From NCBI GenBank assembly GCA_016703535.1, contig JADJBV010000001.1, positions 6,624,001 to 6,688,000 on the forward strand: 64,000 bases of DNA. The letters are read 5' to 3'. Under the pieces are notes generated by a model. The model saw nothing but the letters and a program-made list of their open reading frames with translations. It had not been told where the DNA came from and made no database searches. Shown in pieces: positions 17,236 through 26,361 of this stretch (positions are counted from its first letter, which is position 1; every line of letters starts with the position of its first letter). Both the position numbers and the translations under genes were made by a program. Origin of the DNA: Deltaproteobacteria bacterium. Lineage in GTDB: Bacteria; Myxococcota; Kuafuiibacteriia; Kuafuiibacteriales; Kuafuiibacteriaceae.

Positions 17236-18510
17236 ATGTCCGATCTGAAGCGTCGCTTGCGGGCCCAGCAGACCTGGTTGCCCGGCCACGAGCTGGAGTT
17301 GTGGGGCGAGGTGCCGCTGGTGCTCCACGGCCATCACTTCCACCTCTTTTGGGATCAAACGATCGACGACACCTTGGGCCCCGAGGTCGGCCAGCTGGTC
17401 CGCACCCACGCGGCCCGCGAGGTCTTCCACGATCTCCTGGAGCAGCTGGTGGTGCGCCTGGAGATCGACGGCGCCAGCGAACGACTTCGGTTCTTCGAGG
17501 AGCTCTACGCCGAGTTGGGCCAAGGTCGGGTCTCGTTGTCCTTGGCGAGGGACGGCGGCCTGGTGGTCGCCGACGAACTCCACTACGGCCGATCCTGGCT
17601 CGACAAATACGGGGATCGAGTCCGCAAACGTTGGCCGGTCGACGCGGTGACCGCTGGTTTTGCGGCGGCGGCCACCGAGTTGGCCCACGATCTTCCGAGA
17701 GAATCGATCGACGCGACTGAACGAGAGTGTGTGGCGCTGGGAGATCGCCGCTGTGCGATCCGGGTCCAACCTGGAACCTTGGCGCCCCGCAAAGGATCGG
17801 TGTTGGGCCCCAAGTTGGCCGCGGCCCTGGGCCCGGTGCCGAACGACGACGATCCCGAACTCGTGGAGCTCGGTGAAGCGCTCCGAGGTTATTTCTCCGG
17901 CGTCAGCGGTGATGAACGAGGGCTCGCGGCGGGGCCCGGCCTTTTGTGGGCCCGGATGCCCGCGGTCTACTTTGGTCGCGTCGCCGCTGAAGCCCTGCAA
18001 CACGCCCAGGCAGTGTCACCGGGGAGCACGCCGCTCCTCGAGGCCCTGCTGATCGAAGCCGGACGCAGCGACGCCTTCTTGAGCTGGGGCAACTTGCTGG
18101 CCGCGCCCGAGTGGGAGGCGATCGCCGGCCAAACTCCGACGGAGGTGAGCCAAGTCGTGCGCGGCGGTTTGGCGATCGCTCGGGCCACCGGCCAAGGGCG
18201 TTGGTCCTTGGCCGAACTCGAGCCAGGGCAACGGCTGGTGGTGCGTTCGCCGGGCAACGCCGAGGTGCTGCACACCTTGCTCCGAGAAGATCGGGTCCAG
18301 CGGGGGATCTGTTTTGGCGCTCAAGGGGCAGTGTTGGGGTTGGCTTTGTTGGCCCACCACGTCGACTGGTCCCGCCGGCCCGAGCTCGGCCTCCCCCACT
18401 ACGAGGACCTCTTTCGGGCCGACTTGGGGTGGCGCGTGAGGGAACCCCGGTGTCTTGCTAAGGGCGATCCCTATTGTGAAGTGGTGGCGCATCGGATCCA
18501 TGCAGGGTGA
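17236..18510 (+). CDS. Tandem V4R-domain protein
   Basis: 424 residues with two V4R (4-vinyl reductase-like) domains. Each ends with the family's cysteine pair spaced by seven residues: Cys165/Cys173 (ECVALGDRRC) and Cys406/Cys414 (RCLAKGDPYC). The second matches the canonical GDPYCE ending closely; the first is looser. V4R domains bind small hydrophobic molecules, for example in bacteriochlorophyll pathway proteins and as sensor domains of signalling proteins such as XylR/DmpR. Here there is no attached output domain, so it could be the sensory input of the ParA/Roadblock/pseudokinase operon. Ligand unknown. Confidence 0.72.
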   Translation: MSDLKRRLRAQQTWLPGHELELWGEVPLVLHGHHFHLFWDQTIDDTLGPEVGQLVRTHAAREVFHDLLEQLVVRLEIDGASERLRFFEELYAELGQGRVSLSLARDGGLVVADELHYGRSWLDKYGDRVRKRWPVDAVTAGFAAAATELAHDLPRESIDATERECVALGDRRCAIRVQPGTLAPRKGSVLGPKLAAALGPVPNDDDPELVELGEALRGYFSGVSGDERGLAAGPGLLWARMPAVYFGRVAAEALQHAQAVSPGSTPLLEALLIEAGRSDAFLSWGNLLAAPEWEAIAGQTPTEVSQVVRGGLAIARATGQGRWSLAELEPGQRLVVRSPGNAEVLHTLLREDRVQRGICFGAQGAVLGLALLAHHVDWSRRPELGLPHYEDLFRADLGWRVREPRCLAKGDPYCEVVAHRIHAG

Positions 18511-18600
18511 TTTCGCCGTAATTCCGGTGGCTTGGGGGCCCCCTCGGATCGATGCCCGGCCCAGGGAAGCTTGCCGGGCGACCGGCGTCCTAGATCGGTG

Positions 18601-21024
18601 ATGGGCCGCCCGAGTTCTACGGTCGACACGCCCCTGCCCGAGATCCGGATCCCGACCCGGCTGGTGCAGCGGAGCCACGTCAGCGGCCGCACCCAGGAGG
18701 CTCGGATCATCGCGCCCGGTGTGCTGCCGCTGGTCCGAGTCGGCCCCTACGATGTGGTCCGCGGTCTGGTGCGCGCGCCCTCCGCCTGGATCGCCGAAGC
18801 CCGGGGGCCGAACAGCGAAGCGGTGTTGTTGCAGCTGGCGCATTTGCGTCCGGTCCACGGCAAGGTCGACCTGCTGCACCGCCAACACCTGGAGCGCGCC
18901 CTGGCTCAGGCGACCGCCGAACTTTTCTCCGAAGCCGAGTTCGCGATCATGGCCCACGGCGGCGCCGATCGGGACGACGGATCCCGGGTGTTGTTTTGGG
19001 CTTTGCCTTGGCGCGCCGACGCCGAACGACTGACCAACGCCGCCCTCTACGTCGAGGGCCCGGCCCACCTGGTGAAGATCGGCATGGCCTTGGCCAAACG
19101 TTTGGCTCGTCGCCACGTTTTGGGTCGCCTGGAGCCCCTGCTGAGTGAGGCCTTGGTGTTGGTGGAGCCCGAAAGCGCCGAACTCTGCGGAGTGCCGGTG
19201 CAGGTGCCACCCGCGTGGCTTTCACCTGACACGCCCAACGCCCGGCTCGCGCCCGAAGAGACGGCCAACGAAGACGTGACCAAGGTCGGGGACATCTGGC
19301 GTTTGGGCCAGACCTTGATGGCGTTGGCGAGCAGCTTCGACGCCCTCCCGCAGGCGTTGGTGGCGCTGCTGGAGCGGATGACCGCCACCGATCCCAACCG
19401 TCGCCCGCCGCGGATCACCGAGGTTTTGGTGGAGCTTGAGTCGATCCATCAAGACCTGGATCGAGGCCTCGAGTTGGTGCGGCTGGAGGCCGCCGGGACC
19501 AGCACCTTCTCGGCCCTCGAGCCCGAAGAGCTCGGCCAACTGTTGGTGCGTTGTTTGGGGGACTCGACCAAGATCGACGCGGCCCACCCGTGGCGCGGCG
19601 ACTCGGGGCCGGTGCCCTTCATCTCCAGCCCGCCCACCGAGGAGATGGTGGCGCCCCCCAGCGCCCCCGAGGTCCCGCCCTGGGCCTTCTTCTTCGATCG
19701 TTCGCAGCTTTTGGTGTTCCTGGAGTTGGTCGCCAACGACCTGTCTCGCCGAGGCCTCGAACATCAAGTGGGGACGGGTGTCATCCAGATCTCGGGACAA
19801 CCGGGCGCGGCGATCCGGTACCTGGGGCTCTCGGACCTGGCCCGGCTCTGTCATCGCAACGAGCCCAAGGACTGGGCCACCTTGATCGCCCGAGACTTCG
19901 ACACCCTGTTGTCGGAGGCCCCGACCTTCGATCCCGATCTGGCGCCCACGGTCTTGCGGGTCGAGTCGACCTTGGAGGTCATCCGTCGGCCTCGCAAGAC
20001 GCCGCTGCCCGACCTTACGCCCACCCCTCAACTCCAACACGCCCGCACGATCCCGACGCCGGCCCTGGAGCTCCCATCTTCGCCCGCGGTGATGCGGGTG
20101 GTGGTCGGCGAACCCAGCCCGATCCTCGGCGTCCCCGCGCCGGCCCCAACCCCAGCGCCGTTTCATGCGCCCGAACCCCAACTTTCGGCGGCCCAACGTC
20201 GCCTCAGCGAAGCGACGTTGATCGACGGCAACAGCGCCGGCCCCTTGACCCCAGAGTTGGCGGCGGCGGCCCAAAACCGATCGATGAAGGTCTCGGCGTT
20301 GGTGGCCAGCGCCATCCTGTTGGTGGTGGCGGTGTTGGCGATCGCCCGTTTGGTGGAGCCGGCGCCGTTATTGGCCAGCCCGGCCCACGAGGTGGTGGTC
20401 GACGCTTCCCCCGCCGACGCGGTGGTGGTCAGCGAACGGGATGGCCGAATTTTGGGCCCGGTGCCGCAGCGCTTTTTGGTCCCGCAAGGGACGGCGCCGG
20501 TGGTGTTGATCGCCGCGCCGGGTCACGAGCCGACCCGGCTGGTGTTGCCGGAGCGCGGACGGGTCGCGGCCAACCTGACGCCGCTGCCGGCTTCGATCGA
20601 CAGCTGCGCCTTGGCGGTGTCCGCGGCAGATCAGGCGCTCTACGAGGGCGTCGCGGCCCGGATCGATCGAGGCAGCCGGCTGGTGGTCCGCGGAGCCGCC
20701 GTGGTTCGGGCCAAGACCGGCGCCGGCGCTTGGTTGGTGCGTTGCCCCAAGCTTGGCGGTTCGGGGATGGTGGCCCTCGAACAAGAACCGGTGCCAGAGG
20801 TCCTGATCCAGATCATCGCTCCGGCCCAAGCCGAGGTCAGCATCGACGGCGGCCGGCTGGGCACCACGCCGGTGGAGGCCCGAGTCCACGGCGCCTTCGT
20901 GGAGGTCCAGATCACCACCCAGGAGGGGGAGCGGATCTCTCGCTGGGTCCCCACCTTGGCGCCGACCGAGGTCCAAATGCCCAGCGTCAGCGGCCCCACC
21001 GCCCTGCTGGGCCTCGGGAACTGA
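18601..21024 (+). CDS. Membrane pseudokinase with C-terminal PEGA-like region
   Basis: 807 residues from ATG 18601. Residues of about 20-290 follow the outline of a Ser/Thr kinase: N-lobe-like YDVVRGLVRAPSAWIAEA, and a C-lobe with LAPEETANEDVTKVGDIWRLGQTLMAL and LLERMTATDPNRRPPRITEVL. However, the VAIK lysine, the HRD catalytic loop and the DFG metal site cannot be found, so it should be inactive. Residues of about 300-550 include an acidic and Pro-rich region. One membrane segment follows at about 565-585 (SALVASAILLVVAVLAIARL), then an outside portion with PEGA-like strands (AQAEVSIDGGRLGTTPVEARV). It is the last gene of the ParA/Roadblock/V4R run, about 90 bases after V4R. Confidence 0.68.
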   Translation: MGRPSSTVDTPLPEIRIPTRLVQRSHVSGRTQEARIIAPGVLPLVRVGPYDVVRGLVRAPSAWIAEARGPNSEAVLLQLAHLRPVHGKVDLLHRQHLERALAQATAELFSEAEFAIMAHGGADRDDGSRVLFWALPWRADAERLTNAALYVEGPAHLVKIGMALAKRLARRHVLGRLEPLLSEALVLVEPESAELCGVPVQVPPAWLSPDTPNARLAPEETANEDVTKVGDIWRLGQTLMALASSFDALPQALVALLERMTATDPNRRPPRITEVLVELESIHQDLDRGLELVRLEAAGTSTFSALEPEELGQLLVRCLGDSTKIDAAHPWRGDSGPVPFISSPPTEEMVAPPSAPEVPPWAFFFDRSQLLVFLELVANDLSRRGLEHQVGTGVIQISGQPGAAIRYLGLSDLARLCHRNEPKDWATLIARDFDTLLSEAPTFDPDLAPTVLRVESTLEVIRRPRKTPLPDLTPTPQLQHARTIPTPALELPSSPAVMRVVVGEPSPILGVPAPAPTPAPFHAPEPQLSAAQRRLSEATLIDGNSAGPLTPELAAAAQNRSMKVSALVASAILLVVAVLAIARLVEPAPLLASPAHEVVVDASPADAVVVSERDGRILGPVPQRFLVPQGTAPVVLIAAPGHEPTRLVLPERGRVAANLTPLPASIDSCALAVSAADQALYEGVAARIDRGSRLVVRGAAVVRAKTGAGAWLVRCPKLGGSGMVALEQEPVPEVLIQIIAPAQAEVSIDGGRLGTTPVEARVHGAFVEVQITTQEGERISRWVPTLAPTEVQMPSVSGPTALLGLGN

Positions 21025-21052
21025 GCGTTACGCAGGGCCACCGAATGGTGAC

Positions 21053-21237
21053 CTAGCAGCCCGCTGATCTGGCCCGCCTACTGCGAAAGCCGCTCTTGGG
21101 GCTGCGGACGGCAGCCTCGTTGCTGCGGTGCTCAAGGTACCGAATCAAGTACCCTTCCGCTCCTCGCGCCTCGGGTGCCGTCCTCGCTCCCAAGCCCGGC
21201 TTTCTCGCTACGGCGCTCCAGATCAACGGGCTGCTAG
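21053..21237. repeat. MITE-like imperfect inverted repeat (185 bp)
   Basis: The element begins CTAGCAGCCCGCTGATCTGG and ends with its near-exact reverse complement, one mismatch in 20. The two halves keep pairing inward (CGAAAGCCG / CGGCTTTC blocks, GGACGGCA / TGCCGTCC) down to a central GGTACC-GAATCA-GTACC-like loop near 21140. It could fold as one long hairpin. It lies between the pseudokinase stop and the malic enzyme start and encodes nothing convincing. Structure and terminal CTAG suggest a non-autonomous transposable element or REP-type repeat. Confidence 0.7.
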
Positions 21238-21289
21238 AACCCCACCCTGCCACATCGACGGTCGGTCATGGCGCTGCTAGCGTCGGCCT

Positions 21290-22885
21290 GTGCGCGCCCG
21301 CGATTTTGCGATCAAAACCGACCCTGCCACCCAAGAGCGATTCCTCGAGGTCAACGCGACCGGAGTAGAGCTCACCGATCAACCGATCCTCAACAAAGGT
21401 ACGGCGTTCAACGACGACGAACGCAACGCCCTGAGGTTGCGAGGCCTCCTGCCGCCGACGGTCACCTCGATCGAGCAGCAGATGGACCGGGTGTTGACCA
21501 ACTTCCACGCCAAGGGGTCACCCCTCGAGAAGTACATTCACCTCTTGTCGCTGCTCGATCGCAACGAGACCCTCTTTTACCGCACGATCCTCGATCACAT
21601 CGAGGTCACCTTGCCGGTGATCTACACGCCCACCGTCGGCGAGGCTTGCCAGCAGTTCGGCCGGATCTATCGCCGCCACCGCGGCCTCTACATCAACTAC
21701 GAAGACCTGAACCGGGTCGACGAACTTTTGGCCAACTGGCCCTACGACGACGTCGCGGTCATCGTGGTCACCGACGGCGAGCGGATCTTGGGGCTCGGTG
21801 ATCTGGGCGCTGGCGGGATGGGCATCTCCATCGGCAAGTCGTCGCTCTACGTCACGGGCGCTGGCATCCACCCGGCCAAGATGTTGCCGGTGTGCCTCGA
21901 CGTCGGCACCGACAACCCGCGGCTCTTGGACGATCCACTTTATCTCGGGCAACGCCGGGCTCGGATCCGGGGCGAACGGTACGACGCTTTGGTCGAAGCC
22001 TTCGTGTTGGCGGTCGGTCGACGTTTCCCTCGGGCGATCATCCAGTTCGAAGACTTCGGCAAGCTCAACGCGGCTCGCCTCCTGGAGCGATATCAGGACC
22101 GGGCCCGCTGCTTCAACGACGACATCCAAGGCACAGGCGCGGTCGCTTGTGCGGGCGTACTTTCGGCGCTGCGGATCTCGGGGCAAAAACTCGAGGATCA
22201 GCGGGTTTTGGTGGTCGGCGGCGGCAGCGCCGGCGCCGGCATCGCGGCCATGTTGGCGGGCGCCGAGATCTGGATGTTCGACTCTAAAGGTTTGGTCACC
22301 AAAGATCGGGCCCGGGGTGAGGTCGCGGCGTTCGCGCGAGACGAAGCCCCCGCCCAGCTGATGGACGTGGCGAAGCGGGTGCGGCCCACAATTTTGATCG
22401 GTGTCTCCGGGCAAGCCGGGATCTTCGATCGACCGCTGCTCCAGACCATGGATGGCCCGCGCCCCATCGTCTTTCCGCTCTCCAACCCGACGGCCCACAG
22501 CGAGTGTACGCCGGAGGAGGCCCGCGGCTGGACTCAAGGCCGGGCCATCGTGGCGACGGGCAGCCCCTTCCCCGACACGCCTCAGTGCAACAACCTGTAC
22601 ATCTTCCCGGGGGTCGGGCTGGGCACCTTGGTCGCCGGCAGCCCGCGAGTGGATCTGGAGATGTTCCGCACCGCCGCCCGCACCTTGGCCGCCTTGGCGC
22701 CGCCCGATCAGCTGTACCCGCCGCTGCGAGACATTCGCCGGATCTCGCGCACCATCGCCAAAGCGGTGGCCAAAAGTGCGATCGATCGAGGACTGGCGCC
22801 CGCCGCCAGCGACGAACAGCTGGAGACCCGGCTCAACGCCGAGATCTGGGAGCCGAGTTACCTGCCTTACCGTTTGGCCAAGTGA
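21290..22885 (+). CDS. maeA: NAD-dependent malic enzyme
   Basis: A 531-residue oxidative decarboxylase converting malate to pyruvate and CO2 with NAD(P)+. It has the catalytic tyrosine region TLPVIYTPTVGEACQQF, the malate-binding ILGLGDLGAGGMGISIGK with the general-base lysine, the metal site FEDF followed by FNDDIQGTG, and a Rossmann motif VLVVGGGSAGAGIA. Length and order match the long MaeA/SfcA type rather than the MaeB type. The GTG start at 21290 gives the expected N terminus. Monocistronic; convergent with the triple-fusion gene. Confidence 0.93.
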   Translation: MRARDFAIKTDPATQERFLEVNATGVELTDQPILNKGTAFNDDERNALRLRGLLPPTVTSIEQQMDRVLTNFHAKGSPLEKYIHLLSLLDRNETLFYRTILDHIEVTLPVIYTPTVGEACQQFGRIYRRHRGLYINYEDLNRVDELLANWPYDDVAVIVVTDGERILGLGDLGAGGMGISIGKSSLYVTGAGIHPAKMLPVCLDVGTDNPRLLDDPLYLGQRRARIRGERYDALVEAFVLAVGRRFPRAIIQFEDFGKLNAARLLERYQDRARCFNDDIQGTGAVACAGVLSALRISGQKLEDQRVLVVGGGSAGAGIAAMLAGAEIWMFDSKGLVTKDRARGEVAAFARDEAPAQLMDVAKRVRPTILIGVSGQAGIFDRPLLQTMDGPRPIVFPLSNPTAHSECTPEEARGWTQGRAIVATGSPFPDTPQCNNLYIFPGVGLGTLVAGSPRVDLEMFRTAARTLAALAPPDQLYPPLRDIRRISRTIAKAVAKSAIDRGLAPAASDEQLETRLNAEIWEPSYLPYRLAK

Positions 22886-22894
22886 AGTCCGGGC

Positions 22895-25348
22895 TCAGGC
22901 GTCGCCACACTTCTGGTTGAAGGCCAAGGACTCTCGCAACTTCACGGGCGGCGGCAACGCCAGGTTGTTCATCACCGAGATGAAGTCGTCGTGAGGCAAC
23001 TTCAGGCGCCGGTTCTCTTTGCGCTCCCGCCCGATCGTGCTGCCCCGCTTGTTGTTGTAGTCGTGGCCTGGGAAGACCATGGTCTCTTCGGGGAGTTGCT
23101 CCAAGCGCCGCAGGCTGGCGTAGAGCTGCTCCGAGTTCCCGCTGGGCAGATCGCTGCGGCCACAACCGCCGATCAACATGGTGTCGCCGGTCAGGACTCG
23201 ACCCCGCAACAACAGGCACATGCTGTCGGCGGTGTGCCCGGGCGTCATCAGGGCCTCGAGCGCCACCTCACCGACCTTGAGCACCTCTCCGTCCTTGAGG
23301 TGACGATCGACGCAGGGCGGCGCGGCCAGGTGCCCCATGACCATCTTGGCGCCGGTCAGATCTTTGAGGCGCACCGAACCGGCCAGGTGATCGGCGTGGG
23401 TGTGGGTCTCGATGGTGTACTTGAGCTGCAGGTTTTTGGCGCTCAGGTAGTCCAGATATTCGTCGACCCGCTCCCGGACCGGATCGACGATCGCCGCCTC
23501 TCGGGTCTTGGGATCGGCGATCAGGTACGCACGTTCGGGCACGTCGGGGTGGAAGACCTCGAAGAGGTAGCCGTGATCGTGGGCCTCGGCTTCGCCGTGT
23601 TCGGGCTCACCCGCCGACTCCATCCACTTGTCGGCGCAGCGGCCGGCGAACTCGGCGCTGACCTTGTCGCCTTTGACCCGGTAGTGGCCTTGCCACTTCT
23701 TCTGTCGGACCTTCCCGACGAACTCCACCAAACGTTCCACGTCGTGGGCGTCGCTGTAGAGGCCGAAGCTGGCCCGGACCGCACCGGTCGGGACTTCACC
23801 ACCGACGTGGTGGGTCTTGAGCAGCCGATCCATGTAGAGGTGCGCGCAAAAGCGGCCGTTCCGCACGGCCAAGGCGCCTTCTTCCGACAAGACCGCCGCG
23901 GTCATCAGGTGGTCCACACCTTCGACGTTGAAGGACACCACCGCCAAGCGCTTTTCGGCCTCGGTTGGGCCGTAGATGGTGACGCCGCCGATGTTGCGAA
24001 GGCCGTCGATGGCCTGTTGGGTCAACTTGATCTCGTGTTGACGGATCTCTTGGCGGCCGATCGACTCCAGGAACAAGAGGGCTTTGGACATGCCCACCAC
24101 ACCCGCGATGTTGGGGGTGCCGCCCATGTGGCGTTCGGGGGAGTCGAGGAAACTCACCGAACGCGCCGTGACCTGGGCCGCGGTGCCACCGCCGGGCAGA
24201 TAAGGTTCCGCCTCGACCATCAAGTCTCGGGGGCCGTAGAGGAAGCCAGCGCCGAAGGGCGCGTAGGCCTTGTGTCCGGCGCCGGCCAAGAAGTCGAGGT
24301 GCTCCGGATCTTCGAAGGGCTTCACGTCGATGGGCATGCGGGACAGGGCCTGGGCCGCGTCGACCAAGATCAAGGCGCCCGCGTCGTGGGCCATCCGGGC
24401 GATCTGGTGGATCGGCGGCATCACGCCGGTCACGTTGGACCCGGCGGTCACGCAGACCAACTTGACCTCGTTGCTCCGGAGCAAGCTGTCCAGGTGATCG
24501 AGGTCCAGTTCGCCGTTGTCCTTCATCCGGGCCCGCAAGACCGGGCCCCGGCTGCGGTGCGGCAACTCGTTGGAGTGGTGTTCGAGTTCGGTGGTGATCA
24601 CCTTGCCCGGCCGATCGGCCATGATGTGAGAGGCGATGTCGATGGCGTGGGTGGTGTTTTGGGTGAAACACACCGCGCCGTTCTTGAGCTCGGCGCCCAA
24701 GAAGTCGGCCACCACGTAGTAGGCCTCTTCGAAACGTTCGGTCGCCTTGCGAGAGAGGAGGTGGGTGCCGCGGTGAACGTTGGCGTATTCGTGGGCCAAG
24801 AAGTTGGTGTAAGCCTCGAGCACCGACGCTGGCGCGTGGGTGCTGGCCGCGTGATCCAGGTAGACCAGCTCCCGTTGGCCGCTGCCCAAGACCGGGACCT
24901 TGCGGGCCACGATCGCAAACTCCCTTCGTACGTCGTCCCAGCTCCGCTTGGCGCCCGGCACCAAACACGCGTTTTGGCCGCCGCTGGTGGGCAGGCCGAG
25001 GTGTTTCCAACGTTCGAAGCCGCCGCTCAGGTTGGCGGTGCGCTCGAAGCCCATCCTCAGCAACACGTCGGCGGCCAAAGCCGAGGCGTTGCCGTTGCTA
25101 CAATAAACCACGACCCGAACGGCGCGGTTCGCCACGTGTTCATGGACGTGGCGCTCGAGGAGACCTCGGGGCAACAACACCGCCCCTGGCAGGATCCCGG
25201 CGTCGTATTCGTCCCGCTCTCGGACGTCGAGGAGCACCAGATCGGAGGGCGCACTTTCGAGCCAAGCGGTGAGCTGCTCGGCCGAGACCTCTTTCACGCG
25301 CGTCAGCGCATCCTTCACGAAGTCGTGGTACGTCCAAGCGCCCGCCAT
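22895..25348 (-). CDS. Rhodanese / SufS-like cysteine desulfurase / ETHE1-like persulfide dioxygenase fusion
   Basis: 817 residues with three sulfur-handling domains in one chain. Residues 15-120 are a rhodanese (LLDVRERDEYDAG, Cys83 in CSNGNAS; the usual loop Arg is Ala). Residues 160-575 are a class V PLP enzyme of the SufS/CsdA type: YLDHAASTHAP, PLP lysine 360 in GAGHKAY, and catalytic Cys501 in RNGRFCAH. Residues 595-800 are a metallo-beta-lactamase fold with THTHADHLAG (His649, His651, Asp653, His654), a GHTADSMCLL metal histidine and FPGHDYN, as in ETHE1 persulfide dioxygenases. The set suggests a desulfurase producing persulfide that is moved by the rhodanese and oxidised to sulfite by the dioxygenase. 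All key residues except the rhodanese Arg are present. Confidence 0.9.
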   Translation of the reverse strand: MAGAWTYHDFVKDALTRVKEVSAEQLTAWLESAPSDLVLLDVRERDEYDAGILPGAVLLPRGLLERHVHEHVANRAVRVVVYCSNGNASALAADVLLRMGFERTANLSGGFERWKHLGLPTSGGQNACLVPGAKRSWDDVRREFAIVARKVPVLGSGQRELVYLDHAASTHAPASVLEAYTNFLAHEYANVHRGTHLLSRKATERFEEAYYVVADFLGAELKNGAVCFTQNTTHAIDIASHIMADRPGKVITTELEHHSNELPHRSRGPVLRARMKDNGELDLDHLDSLLRSNEVKLVCVTAGSNVTGVMPPIHQIARMAHDAGALILVDAAQALSRMPIDVKPFEDPEHLDFLAGAGHKAYAPFGAGFLYGPRDLMVEAEPYLPGGGTAAQVTARSVSFLDSPERHMGGTPNIAGVVGMSKALLFLESIGRQEIRQHEIKLTQQAIDGLRNIGGVTIYGPTEAEKRLAVVSFNVEGVDHLMTAAVLSEEGALAVRNGRFCAHLYMDRLLKTHHVGGEVPTGAVRASFGLYSDAHDVERLVEFVGKVRQKKWQGHYRVKGDKVSAEFAGRCADKWMESAGEPEHGEAEAHDHGYLFEVFHPDVPERAYLIADPKTREAAIVDPVRERVDEYLDYLSAKNLQLKYTIETHTHADHLAGSVRLKDLTGAKMVMGHLAAPPCVDRHLKDGEVLKVGEVALEALMTPGHTADSMCLLLRGRVLTGDTMLIGGCGRSDLPSGNSEQLYASLRRLEQLPEETMVFPGHDYNNKRGSTIGRERKENRRLKLPHDDFISVMNNLALPPPVKLRESLAFNQKCGDA

Positions 25349-25404
25349 GTTGGGGCATCTTGGTGGTCAGCGTCGGCCCGAGGTCAAGCCGACGCCGCGC
25401 TGCG

Positions 25405-26202
25405 TCACCAACCGCCGCCGCCGCCGCCGAGGCCACCCGCCGGGGCGCCGCCGCCAGTGGTCGGATGACCGCCACCGTTGGATCCGCCGCCCGAGCCGGA
25501 TCCCGATCCGGACCCGGAGCCTGAACCGCCGCCACCGCCGCCTCCACCCGTGCTCCCGCCGCCGGTGCCCCCCGAGCCCCCGGGGCTGCCTCCGGAGGGT
25601 GCACCCCCTGGGCCGGTCGAGCCCCCCGAACCTGCGGGGGCAGGGTCGGGAGGGCCCAAGGGATCGTCGGGCGGCGGCGGCGGCGGTTCAGGCAAGCCGG
25701 GCGGGAAAGGTGGATAGGGCAGCCCTGCCCAAAGGTCGGCGTCTTCAGGACGGTAGACCCCACGGCGCAGGGGCGCCACCTTGCACACGTCGACGCAGGC
25801 CCAGACACCGTCGGGGCAAAGGTGACACTCGAGGCACGGGTCCTTGAGTTCTTGGCGAGACACCGAAAAGCGATCACCCGCCTCGACGAAGTCCTTCATG
25901 AAGCTCTGCATGGCGATCCATTGGCGGATCGGCATCGTCGAGTTGTTGGGGCAAGTGAGTTCGATCCGATGCCAGGGCAACGGCCCGGCCGACTCGTCGA
26001 AGACGTAGATCGTCTCGCTTTTCCTCCCGTCGAGTACGATCTGACCGTCCGGGCCCCCCAGGCCTCCGATCAGATCGGCCCGCAACACCATCAGCTTTGG
26101 CCCGGGCGCCGCGGTCGCCGTCACCTCGGGCGCTTCAACCGAACCCCCACACGCCGCGGTCAACCCGAGGCACACCACTGCTACTTTCGTCGCTTTCGCC
26201 AC
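25405..26202 (-). CDS. Cysteine-containing lipoprotein with Gly/Ser-rich tail
   Basis: 265 residues. MAKATKVAVVCLGLTAACGG is a lipoprotein signal with the lipid cysteine at residue 18. The middle (residues 40-170) has paired cysteines (CLECHLCPDGVWACVDVCK at 123-141) resembling a small disulfide-bonded or metal-binding knot. From about residue 165 the protein is Pro-rich, then almost only Gly and Ser, including an uninterrupted GSGSGSGSGSG run, to the end. The tail looks like a flexible spacer or adhesive region. Function unknown. Divergent from the HTH-methyltransferase gene. Confidence 0.65.
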   Translation of the reverse strand: MAKATKVAVVCLGLTAACGGSVEAPEVTATAAPGPKLMVLRADLIGGLGGPDGQIVLDGRKSETIYVFDESAGPLPWHRIELTCPNNSTMPIRQWIAMQSFMKDFVEAGDRFSVSRQELKDPCLECHLCPDGVWACVDVCKVAPLRRGVYRPEDADLWAGLPYPPFPPGLPEPPPPPPDDPLGPPDPAPAGSGGSTGPGGAPSGGSPGGSGGTGGGSTGGGGGGGGSGSGSGSGSGSGGGSNGGGHPTTGGGAPAGGLGGGGGGW

Positions 26203-26361
26203 GACTTCCCTCCCTCATCTGTGAGCCTCGAACCTGCGCCAATTGCGGGCGCCGCGAGCCTCGTGCACTGTTCAAGACGGACCCTGCGCGCCTCCGGGCG
26301 CCCACGCGGGCCAAGAATGGACGCGCCGATCCGAAATACGGGCGGGCGCGGGGGGAAAATC

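Noticed and set aside
25480..25560. GSGSGS-coding repeat as a CRISPR or tandem DNA repeat
   Set aside because: It is a simple Gly/Ser codon run in frame with a lipoprotein; there are no spaced repeats.
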